A stretch of DNA of 64,000 nt from Sphingomonas taxi. Its GTDB lineage: Bacteria > Pseudomonadota > Alphaproteobacteria > Sphingomonadales > Sphingomonadaceae. The stretch lies in NCBI GenBank assembly GCA_003243195.1, contig QFQI01000001.1:1-64000 (forward strand), in the 5' to 3' direction. The notes under the pieces are model-generated. The model did no database searches and was not told where the DNA came from. It was given only the letters and a program-made list of their open reading frames with translations. Shown here in pieces: positions 49,384 through 57,861 of the stretch. The position numbers and the translations under genes were made by a program. Each line of letters begins with the position of its first letter. The stretch's first letter is position 1.

Positions 49384-51233
49384 GGGAGAGCATCCTGAAG
49401 CAGTCGGGGCGGATCGGGGGGATCGAGCAACCGCCAGCCGGAGCCGTGCAGCCGCTCGCGGGGCGCATAGGCCAGCACCGTCTCCCCCGCGACGGGAACG
49501 GGATTGGAGGCATGGGTGAAGAACCGCAGCGCATCGCTGCGCCGGATCAGCAGCAGCGGCCCGCCATCGCCGGGCAGCGCCGCGATGGCGGCCGCATAGC
49601 TTTCCGCATCGGCCACGGTCAGCGCGGCGAACGTCCAGTCCGCCGCGTCGCGCGCCGCCACGTCCTCGACCCCCAGCCCCGAGCGGAACAGTGCACGCCC
49701 GCGCAGCGCGTCGGGCAGGCGGCGCGGATCGTCCCCCGCCGCGTCGCCGAGCTGGTAGACATTGTCGCGACCCAGCTCCGGCGCGAACTCGCTGCATACC
49801 AGCGCGTTATACGCCTCGTTCTCCGTGGTGGCGGCCAGCGCGCCGAACTGCTGGAAGTCGAGCCGCTCCTCGGTCGTCTCCGCCAGGATCTCGCCGTGAT
49901 AGCTCGGGATGCCCGCCGCGCGCGCGGGGGCGAGCCGCTGCCAGCTCGTGTCGCTGACCACAACATGCACGTCGAGGCTGCGCAGCGCACGCGCGAACGA
50001 CAGGCTCCAGCGGGTCGCGCCGACCACCAGCAGCCCCTGCCCGCCGGGCACGGTGAGCCCCAGCCAGCGCGCGACGCGGGCGATCGAGAAGCCGTGCGCG
50101 ATGATCGTCGCCACCACTACCGCGAACGACAGCGCCACCAGCGTGCCGCCGTCGACATATCCCAGCTCGTCGAGGCGCAGTGCGAACAGCCCCGACATCG
50201 CGACCGCGACGATGCCGCGCGGCGCGATCCAGCCGATGAACAGCCGCTCGCGCCACGGGATGCGGCTGAACGCCAGGCTGGCGAACACCGTCGCGGGGCG
50301 CACGAACAGCAGCAGCGCGACCAGGAACAGCCCGAAGCGCCACTCGAACTGGCGCAGCACCGCGAGGTCGAGCGAGGCGGAGAGCAGCACGAACACCCCC
50401 GATACGAGGATGATCGTCATATTCTCCTTGAAGGCGAGGAAGTCGCGCAGGGACGCAAGCCGCATGTTGGCGAGCGCCACGCCCATCACCGTCACCGCGA
50501 GCAGCCCGGTTTCCTGCTGGATCGTGTTCGATCCCACGAACGTACCGATCACCGCGACCAGGATCACCGGCGCCTTCAGATATTCCGGCACATGCCCGCG
50601 CGGCAGCGCCCAGCCGAGCAGCCGGGCGACGCCATAGCCCATCAGCCCCGCGACCAGCGCCGCGACGAGCAGGCTGACCGCGCTCTGCCACACGGTCGCG
50701 CCGCTGCCCGCCTGCCGCAGCACTTCGTAGGTGACGACCGCGCACAGCGCGCCGATCGGATCGTTGACGATCGCTTCCCATTTCAGGATCGCGCGTGGCC
50801 GCGCGGCGATGCTCGACTGGCGCAGCAGCGGCAGCACCACCGTCGGCCCGGTGACGACGAGGATGCCGGCGAACAGGACCGCGACCGGCCACACCAGTCC
50901 GGCGACATAATAGCAGGCGAGCGTCCCCAGCACCCAGCCGACCGGCACGCCGATCAGCACCAGCCGGTGCACGGCGCCCTCGGCATGGCGCAGTTCGCGC
51001 AGGTTGAGGCTGAGGCCGCCTTCGAACAGGATCACCGCCACCGCCAGCGAGACGGCGGGTTCCAGCAGGTGGCCGAAATCCTGTTCCGGGCGGATCAGCC
51101 CGGTGAGCGGCCCCGCCACGAACCCGGCGGCCAGCATCAGCGCGATCGCGGGAAGCCCGGTGCGCCACGCGATCCACTGCGCGCCGATGCCGATCAGCCC
51201 GACCAGTGCGAGGACGATCGCGAGATGGTTCAT
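49380..51233 (-). CDS. CPA1-type cation:proton antiporter with C-terminal nucleotide-binding-like domain
   Basis: This NhaP/KefB-like antiporter has 617 residues. About 12 helices span residues 1-410, with TGPTVVLPLLRQSS and WEAIVNDPIGALCAVV (the ND ion-binding pair of CPA1 exchangers) and WIAPRGIVAVAMSGLFALRL. A cytoplasmic Rossmann-like RCK domain (GLLVVGATRWSLSFARAL, about residue 425) follows. It is the first gene of an operon with an OmpA-family lipoprotein and a K+ channel, which suggests K+/Na+ and pH homeostasis. GGGGG lies 6 bases before the ATG. Confidence 0.9.
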   Translation of the reverse strand: MNHLAIVLALVGLIGIGAQWIAWRTGLPAIALMLAAGFVAGPLTGLIRPEQDFGHLLEPAVSLAVAVILFEGGLSLNLRELRHAEGAVHRLVLIGVPVGWVLGTLACYYVAGLVWPVAVLFAGILVVTGPTVVLPLLRQSSIAARPRAILKWEAIVNDPIGALCAVVTYEVLRQAGSGATVWQSAVSLLVAALVAGLMGYGVARLLGWALPRGHVPEYLKAPVILVAVIGTFVGSNTIQQETGLLAVTVMGVALANMRLASLRDFLAFKENMTIILVSGVFVLLSASLDLAVLRQFEWRFGLFLVALLLFVRPATVFASLAFSRIPWRERLFIGWIAPRGIVAVAMSGLFALRLDELGYVDGGTLVALSFAVVVATIIAHGFSIARVARWLGLTVPGGQGLLVVGATRWSLSFARALRSLDVHVVVSDTSWQRLAPARAAGIPSYHGEILAETTEERLDFQQFGALAATTENEAYNALVCSEFAPELGRDNVYQLGDAAGDDPRRLPDALRGRALFRSGLGVEDVAARDAADWTFAALTVADAESYAAAIAALPGDGGPLLLIRRSDALRFFTHASNPVPVAGETVLAYAPRERLHGSGWRLLDPPDPPRLLQDALP

Positions 51234-51458
51234 GCATTTCCCCCGGAGCGATCGCTGGTTCGCCCCTCCGTGCCCGACAAAGCCGCCATCGCGCCAAATC
51301 GTTCCGAGAGCGGCCCGGCACCGCGCGAACGTGCATCGCCGGTTACCCGTCCCGATCGCCAGCGCAAACGAGACGGCGAGGACGTAGCTTCCGCATCCCG
51401 TCGCACAAATGCCCGCAACCGGCGGCAAGCCACGCCGCGCCGATCGGGTCAGGCGGCA
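51234..51458. other. upstream region of the antiporter operon, no gene seen
   Basis: These 225 bases must contain the promoter of the minus-strand antiporter operon, but I cannot pick a convincing -35/-10. There is no coding signal. Confidence 0.45.
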
Positions 51459-52520
51459 CCATGATACCGACACCCCGCCGATCAGCGACACCTGCGGTAC
51501 ACCGAGCCTCCCTCCCCCTTCCGGTTCGCGGTCCCCGGCCGGCAGCGGGAAGCGACCGACCGTCCGCCGCTTATTCCGTCGAATGCGTCAACGTCCCATC
51601 ATCCTCCCCGCGACCCCACAATGGGATTGCGCCTTTCACGACCGACTGCCCCGGCGAACGCGAACAGCCGGGACGCCGCGCCGGCTGCGTAGGTGCGACG
51701 CAATGACGCGAGTGCTGCCGGCAATCAACGACGCCCTGTCACCACCGGACCTGCGCCCCGACCGACCCGAGGCGCGGGGCCGGCAGCGAAGGCAACCAGC
51801 CGTCAGCCAGCCCGACCCGACGGGTGCACAACGTCCCATCATTCCGCTCGCGACGCGATGGCGGGATCGCCCTCCACGTTCTGTCGTACGGACGATCGCC
51901 ACCCTATCGACCGCGTGCCACACCCGCCGCGTAACCCGGCCGCCACGGCGCCAGCGCGCCGGCGATCAACGACGTAGCCAGCAGTATCGCCTCCGCGCCT
52001 CGCCGGTTCAGGCGCACGACTGGTGGCGGGACGTCCCACCACTCCGCTCGCGATACGACGGCCGCCGCACCTTCCCCGACAGGCTGCTCCGAAGGCCGCG
52101 AACAATCGCGGCGCCATGATGCCGGTACTGTCGGCGATCAACGATGCCGTCCGGCCCCGCCGGGCCTCCGCCCCGACGGTTCGAGGCGCGCGATCGGCAG
52201 CGGGAAGCGACCAGCCATCAGCCCGCCGTGGTAGGTGCGTCGACGTCGCATCATCCGTCTTTCGATACGGCATCGGGGTCGCGCCTCTCACGGTCGCTGA
52301 CGAGGCGATCGCGGACGGTCGCACCCGGCACGTCACGCAAGGCGCGACGCAGGTACTTGCGACGACAAACGACGATCTGCCGCCACCACCGGGCCGTCCG
52401 CCACCCAATGGCCGGCGTACGAATAATGGCGGGAGCAGCCAGCGGTCAGCCTGTCTGCGGGTGCGCCAACGTCCCCACACCCACCGCGCGACGCGAAGCG
52501 CGATCGCCAGGGGCGGGCCG
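51459..52520. repeat. array of about five diverged direct repeats, 175-240 bp each
   Basis: Three short boxes recur in the same order. Box A (GCCGGCAATCAACGACGCC-like) is near 51477, 51717, 51957, 52131 and 52358. Box B (GGCAGCGGGAAGCGACC-like) is near 51541, 51782, 52196 and 52430. Box C (ACGTCCCATCAT-like) is near 51591, 51831, 52031, 52242 and 52469. The first two units are 240 bp apart at all three boxes. Unit 3 lacks box B and is shorter. Open frames on either strand are broken between units and have no recognisable domain. The function is unknown. Confidence 0.75.
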
Positions 52521-52521
52521 C

Positions 52522-53169
52522 TCAGGCATAGGCGTACGGGCCGCCGGCGGCGAGCGCGCGCTGGTATGCGGGGCGCGCGTGGATCCGTTCCAGCCATGCG
52601 GTCGTGTTGGGCCGTGATGTGCCCAGACCGGCGCGATGGCGTGCCGCCTCCAGCGGGAAGCTCATCATGATGTCGGCGGCGCTGAACGCCTCGCCGGCGA
52701 ACCACGGGTGATCGGCCAACGCGCCTTCCACGAAGTCGAGATGCCGGTCGATCATCGGCTGGATGCGGGTCGCCGCGCGCTTGCCGAGCAACGGGATGCG
52801 CGACAGCACCAGCTTGAGCAGCAGCGGCGGCATCATCGAGCCCTCGGCATAATGCAGCCAGAAGCGATAGCCGAGCGCGTCCTCGCGGCGCGGCGGTGCG
52901 CCCAGCCGGCCGTCGGCCTTGTCGACGAGATATTCGACGATCGCGCCCGTCTCCGCAACGACGCGCGGACCGGCGCCGCCGGTTTCCAGCCGATCCTCGA
53001 TCACCGGCGACTTGCCGAGCGGATGAACGCGCCGCAACTCCGGCGGGGCGAGCATCGTGCGCGGATCGCGCGCGTAGCGTTTCACCTCATAGGGCAGTTC
53101 CAGTTCCTCCAGCATCCACAGGATCCGCTGCGAGCGGGAATTTTCGAGATGGTGGACGATGATCGTCAT
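52522..53169 (-). CDS. glutathione S-transferase family protein
   Basis: This 215-residue enzyme has a thioredoxin-fold N-terminal domain (MTIIVHHLENSRSQRILWML, with Ser as the likely catalytic residue in ENSRSQR, and GKSPVIED containing the cis-Pro; ETGAIVEYL binds the gamma-glutamyl group). A helical C-terminal domain carries FSAADIMMSFPLEAA. The ATG overlaps the methyltransferase stop (ATGA), so both are cotranscribed. The substrate is unknown. Confidence 0.9.
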   Translation of the reverse strand: MTIIVHHLENSRSQRILWMLEELELPYEVKRYARDPRTMLAPPELRRVHPLGKSPVIEDRLETGGAGPRVVAETGAIVEYLVDKADGRLGAPPRREDALGYRFWLHYAEGSMMPPLLLKLVLSRIPLLGKRAATRIQPMIDRHLDFVEGALADHPWFAGEAFSAADIMMSFPLEAARHRAGLGTSRPNTTAWLERIHARPAYQRALAAGGPYAYA

Positions 53170-54011
53170 TCCTGTTCCTCTCCGGTGCGCGCCGGTGCCC
53201 GCGCTGACCACAACCATATCGCTGCGTTGAACGTGACCGCGCCGTCCCGTATCCGCGTCGCGAGCATTTCGGCCAGTCGCGCTTCGAGCCGCGCGCGCCC
53301 GGCGGCGTCGGCCGCCGCCAGCACCGCGGCGGCGGACCCGATGCGACGGAAGAAGCCCAGCGCATCGCCGACCGGATCGTCGCCCGCGCCGACGACATAG
53401 CGGACTTCGTGCGCGTGCGCGCGCACGTCGCGCCACCCGGCACGTCGCAACAGATCGGCGGTGACATCGCGATCGGCCAGCCCGTAGGGGCCGGGCGCAT
53501 AGCCGCCGGCGACCGGAGTCACGCCGATCGCGCGATCCACCGCGCATGACCAGTCATTCTCGGCACGCGCGCGGAAGCAGGAGAAGACCAGCGGTGCGTC
53601 GGGCGCCGCCGCCCGCGCCATCGTGCGGAATGCGGCAAGCGGATCGGCGAAGAACATCACTCCGTGGCGCGACACCAGCAGATCGAGCGGCGCCAGCGTC
53701 GGCAGGACGTCGCCGGCATCGCCGACGATGAAGGCCGGACCACCGGCGGGCGTACGCCGCCGCGCGACCTCGACCAGCGCCGATGACAGATCGACGCCGG
53801 TCACGCGCAGCGCGGGCCGCGCGGCGGCGATCGCCAGTGCGGTGCTGCCGACGCCACAACCGATATCCACCGCATGGCCGCTCGCAGGGGCGAGCGCGCG
53901 GATCCCGGCATCCAGCACCGCCGCGATGCCGGCGAAGGCCCGCTCGGTGCGGGCGTGTTCGTCGGCCCACACCTGCCCGACCCGCGCGGTCCAGTCGGCC
54001 GCCCCGGTCAT
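53166..54011 (-). CDS. class I SAM-dependent methyltransferase
   Basis: The 281-residue protein has motif I VDIGCGVGSTALAIA (about residues 47-61), VTGVDLSSALVEVARRR as motif II, and FIVGDAGDVLP as the adenine-contact region. The N-terminal WTARVGQVWADEHARTERAF and later FSCFRARAENDW are typical of small-molecule methyltransferases of the Methyltransf_11/25 type. It is coupled to the GST gene downstream and lies 34 bases after recA on the same strand. Confidence 0.85.
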   Translation of the reverse strand: MTGAADWTARVGQVWADEHARTERAFAGIAAVLDAGIRALAPASGHAVDIGCGVGSTALAIAAARPALRVTGVDLSSALVEVARRRTPAGGPAFIVGDAGDVLPTLAPLDLLVSRHGVMFFADPLAAFRTMARAAAPDAPLVFSCFRARAENDWSCAVDRAIGVTPVAGGYAPGPYGLADRDVTADLLRRAGWRDVRAHAHEVRYVVGAGDDPVGDALGFFRRIGSAAAVLAAADAAGRARLEARLAEMLATRIRDGAVTFNAAIWLWSARAPARTGEEQE

Positions 54012-54045
54012 GCCGCGCCCCGCCGCATCGTGCCGGCCGTGCGGA

Positions 54046-55119
54046 TCAGATGTCGTCGTCCTCGCCGGGGCCGGCCATCATCCCCTCCGACACCTGTTCG
54101 GTCCGGCCGCGAATCGCCTTCTCCAGCCGCTCCATCATCTCCGGGTTCTCGCGGAGGAAATTCTTCGAATTCTCGCGTCCCTGCCCGATCCGCACCGAAT
54201 CGTAGGAGAACCACGCGCCCGATTTCTCGACCAGCCCGGCCTTCACGCCGATGTCCAGGATCTCGCCGACCTTGGAGATGCCCTCGCCGTACATGATGTC
54301 GAACTCGACCTGCTTGAACGGCGGCGCGACCTTGTTCTTCACCACCTTCACGCGGGTGGAATTGCCGGTCACCTCGTCCCGATCCTTGATCGCGCCGGTG
54401 CGGCGGATGTCGAGCCGGACCGATGCATAGAATTTCAGCGCATTGCCGCCGGTGGTCGTCTCCGGATTGCCGTACATCACGCCGATCTTCATGCGCAGCT
54501 GGTTGATGAAGATCACCATGCAGCGCGAGCGGCTGATCGAGCCGGTCAGCTTGCGCAGCGATTGCGACATCAGCCGCGCCTGCAAACCGACGTGGCTGTC
54601 GCCCATCTCGCCCTCGATCTCGGCGCGCGGCACCAGCGCGGCGACCGAGTCGACCACCAGCACGTCGATCGCGTTCGATCGCACCAGCGTGTCGACGATC
54701 TCCAGCGCCTGTTCGCCGGTATCGGGCTGCGAAACGATCAGCTCGTCGATGTTGACGCCCAGCTTCTTGGCATAGACCGGGTCGAGCGCATGTTCGGCAT
54801 CCACGAACGCGGCGGTGCCGCCGGTCTTCTGCGCCTCGGCGATGACGTGCAGCGCCAGCGTCGTCTTGCCCGAGCTTTCCGGGCCGTACACCTCGATCAC
54901 GCGCCCACGCGGCAGCCCGCCAACGCCCAGCGCGATATCCAGCCCCAGCGAGCCGGTCGAGATCGCCTCGACCTGCATCGTCTCCTTCTGCCCGAGCTTC
55001 ATCGCCGAGCCCTTACCGAAGGCGCGGTCGATCTGTGCCAGCGCGGCGTCCAGCGCCTTCTGACGGTCCGTGTTCGCGGTTGCCATGCCGGTATCAATCA
55101 CCTGAAGTTTGGCGGCCAT
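54046..55119 (-). CDS. recA: recombinase RecA
   Basis: RecA performs strand exchange and is the co-protease that triggers LexA cleavage. It has 357 residues. Walker A is GPESSGKTTLALHV, Walker B is VLVVDSVAAL, loop L1 is EGEMGDSHVG and loop L2 starts FINQLRMKIGVMYGNPETTTGG. The acidic tail ends EDDDI. The start at 55119 gives MAAKLQVIDTG; an ATG 11 codons later is an alternative. A perfect SOS box overlapping the -35 lies about 80 bases upstream. Confidence 0.98.
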   Translation of the reverse strand: MAAKLQVIDTGMATANTDRQKALDAALAQIDRAFGKGSAMKLGQKETMQVEAISTGSLGLDIALGVGGLPRGRVIEVYGPESSGKTTLALHVIAEAQKTGGTAAFVDAEHALDPVYAKKLGVNIDELIVSQPDTGEQALEIVDTLVRSNAIDVLVVDSVAALVPRAEIEGEMGDSHVGLQARLMSQSLRKLTGSISRSRCMVIFINQLRMKIGVMYGNPETTTGGNALKFYASVRLDIRRTGAIKDRDEVTGNSTRVKVVKNKVAPPFKQVEFDIMYGEGISKVGEILDIGVKAGLVEKSGAWFSYDSVRIGQGRENSKNFLRENPEMMERLEKAIRGRTEQVSEGMMAGPGEDDDI

Positions 55120-55174
55120 TGCCGTGGAGCCTTTCGCTAGAGCAACCGCGCGTCGCGTTCAACGCACTCCACCT

Positions 55175-55203
55175 TGTGTATTCACTTTGTTCCGAAAGAA
55201 CAA
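55175..55203 (-). promoter_or_regulatory. recA promoter
   Basis: On the minus strand, TTGTTC (55203-55198), 17 bases, TACACA (55180-55175). The -35 shares bases with the second half of the SOS box, so bound LexA would exclude RNA polymerase. Confidence 0.6.
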
Positions 55204-55212
55204 GAGGAGAAC
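55198..55212 (-). promoter_or_regulatory. SOS (LexA) box before recA
   Basis: The plus strand reads GAACAAGAGGAGAAC; the minus strand is GTTC-N7-GTTC, an exact match to the alphaproteobacterial LexA box. It lies between ispE and recA and overlaps the recA -35. Confidence 0.9.
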
Positions 55213-55232
55213 TTCGCGGTCGCACCCCGTGC

Positions 55233-56063
55233 TCAGCCGATCGTCGTCGACAGACGCCACCACTCGGGCTCGGCCACCGCGATCGCATGCGTCGCCGCGT
55301 CACGCGCGACGACATCGTCGAACAGCGCAAAGCACGTCGCGCCCGACCCCGACATTCGCGCCAGCACCACGCCCGCGCAGGCCGCCAGCCGCGCCACGAC
55401 GCGCGCGATCACCGGGGCGAGCGCCTCGGCCGGCGGCTGGAGGTCGTTGCGCCCCGCCAGCGCGCGCGCCAGCGTGTCGCCCGCCGGCAACGGCCCGCGA
55501 TCGACCCCGTCCCAGCGCGCGAACACCGCGGCGGTCGACACGCCGACCAACGGGTTCACCAGCAGCGCCGGCCTGCCGCCCAGCCCCGCGATTGCCGCCA
55601 GCGCGTCGCCGCGCCCGCTGCCGAACGCCGCGCGGCCGAGCAGGCACGCGGGCACGTCCGCGCCCAGCCCGACGGCGATGTCGTGCAACCGCGGATCGGC
55701 GCTCGCGATCCCGTGCAGCCGCGCCAGCGCGCGCAGCGTCGCGGCGGCGTCCGCCGATCCCCCGCCGATCCCGGAGGCGACCGGCAAGTGCTTGTCGAGC
55801 GTGATCGCATGCGCGGCGGCGATCCCGAACCTGTCGCAAAAGGCGCGTTCGGCGCGGACGACCAGATTGTCCCGCGCCGCGCCTACCATCGCCGCGAACG
55901 GCCCGGTGACGTCGAAGGACGGCTGGTCCGCGCCGTCCACCACCACCGTGTCGCCGTCGCGCGCGAAGACGAACAGCGTTTCAAGCGCGTGATAGCCGTC
56001 CGGGCGCCGCGCGCGGACGTGCAGCGCCAGGTTGAGCTTGGCCGGGGCGGTCTCGACCGGCAT
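55233..56063 (-). CDS. ispE: 4-diphosphocytidyl-2-C-methyl-D-erythritol kinase
   Basis: This GHMP kinase of the MEP isoprenoid pathway has 276 residues. The N-terminal APAKLNLALHV binds substrate, the ATP loop is LPVASGIGGGSADAAA, and the C-terminal GHMP motif is RMSGSGATCFALF. The ATG directly follows the TAG of the TPR gene, so the two are one transcript. recA, downstream on the same strand, has its own SOS-controlled promoter. Confidence 0.95.
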   Translation of the reverse strand: MPVETAPAKLNLALHVRARRPDGYHALETLFVFARDGDTVVVDGADQPSFDVTGPFAAMVGAARDNLVVRAERAFCDRFGIAAAHAITLDKHLPVASGIGGGSADAAATLRALARLHGIASADPRLHDIAVGLGADVPACLLGRAAFGSGRGDALAAIAGLGGRPALLVNPLVGVSTAAVFARWDGVDRGPLPAGDTLARALAGRNDLQPPAEALAPVIARVVARLAACAGVVLARMSGSGATCFALFDDVVARDAATHAIAVAEPEWWRLSTTIG

Positions 56064-57674
56064 CTACTCGGCCACGCCGCCCGCGATCTTGGCGTCGAGT
56101 CGCGGCCGGTCGGCGGCCGCGGCGGTCTGTCGCGCCGCCGTCCAGGCGTAGCGCGCCTCGAAGCGGCGGCCGGTGCGCCAGTAGAGGTCGCCCAGATGCT
56201 CGCCGATCTCGGCATTGACCGGATCGGCCTGCGCCGCGCGTTCGATCAGCGGCAGCGCGCGCGCGGTCTGCCCGCGCCGCAACAGCGCCCATCCGAGCGA
56301 ATCGGCGATCGCGGCATCGTCGGGCTTCAGGGCGGCGGCGCGCTCCAGCATCTTCTGCGCCGCGCCCATCCGCTCGCCGCGCTGGATCAGCGCATAGCCG
56401 AGATAGTTGAGCGCCAGCGGCTCCGCGCGTCCGCGCGCCACCGCTTTCTCCAATGCCGCGCGCGCCTCCGGCCAGCGCCCGGCGCGATCCAGCGCCGCGC
56501 CATATTGCAGCCAGTCGGCCCAGTCGGCACGCGTCCCGGCACGCTCGACCAGTCGCGCGTAGAGCGGCGCGGCCTCCGCCGGGCGGTCGAGCCGCATGTT
56601 GAGGTCGGCCAGCCGCTGAAGGTCGGCCACCGACGCGTCCGGCCCGGCCTCCAGCCGCCGCAGCGCCGCCAGCGCCTCCTCCTCGCGCCCGGCATCGGCG
56701 AGCATCTGGACGCGGCCGGTGGCGGCGACCTGCGCATAGCCGCTGTCGGCGGACACCCCGGCCAGTTCGGCCAGCCCCGCATCGAGCGCGTCGTCGCTGG
56801 CCAGGACGCCCGCCAGCAACAGGCGCGCGCGATCGTTGCCGGGATCGGCCCGCAGCGCGCCGCGCAGCAGCGTGTAGGTCAGCGGCCCCGGCTCGCCGCT
56901 CGCCAGATCGGCGGCGACGCGCGTGAACAGATGCGAGACGCCGAACGCCAGCGTCGGCGCCGCACCGCGCGTGGGAACGACGTGCAGCGCGGTGTCCGCA
57001 CCCCCGCTGCCGATCAGCTCGGCGGCCGCCTGCGTCCGGCCCTGCCCGATCAGCAGCCGCGCCGCCGCGACGCGCTCGTCCTGCGCCGAAAGGTCGCCGC
57101 CTGACGAAGCACGCAACGCCGCCACGCCCTCCGCGCTGCGCCCGGTGGCGATCAGCAGCAGCGCGCGCGTCTCGGCCGCAAAGCGTTGCGACACCGCGTC
57201 GCGCGGCGCGGCGGCGAGGGGGGCGAGCGCGTCCCCGCCCGCCGCCAGCGCCGCCCAGCCGCGCAACGGCGCGGCCAGGACGCGCAGTTGATCGCGGTCG
57301 AGCCGGTCGATCGCGGTGGTGGCGGCTACGCCATCCCCACGCCGCGCCGCGCTGGCCAGCGCGAGCAGCGCGGTATCGGACGGCGCGGCGTCCAGCGTCG
57401 CCAGTGTCGCCGCGGCGCGATCCGCCAGCGCGTCGTCGCCGCCTCGCACCGCCTCGCGATAGGCGCGCAACGCCACCGTCACGCTGCCCGGCGCAGCGTC
57501 GAGCGCGCGGGCGTAATCCCGCACCGCCACGGCGACCGCCCCATCGGCATCGGCGACGCGCGCCCGCAGATAGGCGGCCAGATCGCCCGCCGTCGCCCGC
57601 GCCGGGGCGGCGGTGAGCAGCATGGCCGCCGCGGCGGTGGTGATGGTCGCCTTCGCGGCGCGCGCGATCGTCAT
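56064..57674 (-). CDS. exported tetratricopeptide repeat protein
   Basis: This 536-residue, alanine-rich protein has a signal peptide (MTIARAAKATITTAAAAMLL..., cleavage near APARA) and TPR-like helix pairs over its full length. They are clearest in the last 200 residues (LNYLGYALIQRGERMGAAQKM, then DSLGWALLRRGQTARALPLI, shown as landmarks). It is probably a periplasmic or outer-membrane-associated assembly or scaffold protein. It is coupled to ispE, an arrangement common in sphingomonads, though no functional link is known. In the C-terminal region it resembles the TPR proteins found in other proteobacteria next to ispE and lolB. Confidence 0.8.
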   Translation of the reverse strand: MTIARAAKATITTAAAAMLLTAAPARATAGDLAAYLRARVADADGAVAVAVRDYARALDAAPGSVTVALRAYREAVRGGDDALADRAAATLATLDAAPSDTALLALASAARRGDGVAATTAIDRLDRDQLRVLAAPLRGWAALAAGGDALAPLAAAPRDAVSQRFAAETRALLLIATGRSAEGVAALRASSGGDLSAQDERVAAARLLIGQGRTQAAAELIGSGGADTALHVVPTRGAAPTLAFGVSHLFTRVAADLASGEPGPLTYTLLRGALRADPGNDRARLLLAGVLASDDALDAGLAELAGVSADSGYAQVAATGRVQMLADAGREEEALAALRRLEAGPDASVADLQRLADLNMRLDRPAEAAPLYARLVERAGTRADWADWLQYGAALDRAGRWPEARAALEKAVARGRAEPLALNYLGYALIQRGERMGAAQKMLERAAALKPDDAAIADSLGWALLRRGQTARALPLIERAAQADPVNAEIGEHLGDLYWRTGRRFEARYAWTAARQTAAAADRPRLDAKIAGGVAE

Positions 57675-57861
57675 GCGATAAGCCTTGATAGCGGGAAGGG
57701 CGCCGCGTCAACGCCCGGCGCGGCGGAACGGCGCGTGGCGGTCGCCAGCGGCGGCGCGGAAATGGCCCTCACCTCGCCCGCCGCCCGTCACGCCGCCACC
57801 GCCAGAACCGCCGTGCCCCTGCCGTCGCCCGCGCGGAGCGCGGCGCGCACCGGACGCGCGC
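57675..57861. other. spacer between ETF-QO and the TPR gene
   Basis: These 187 bases are very GC-rich. I see no gene and no clear promoter for the minus-strand TPR gene downstream. Confidence 0.4.

Noticed and set aside
51839..52705. Long open frames on both strands across the repeat array as genes
   Set aside because: They have arginine-rich, domain-free translations, change frame relative to the repeats and overlap GST. High GC makes long spurious frames common.
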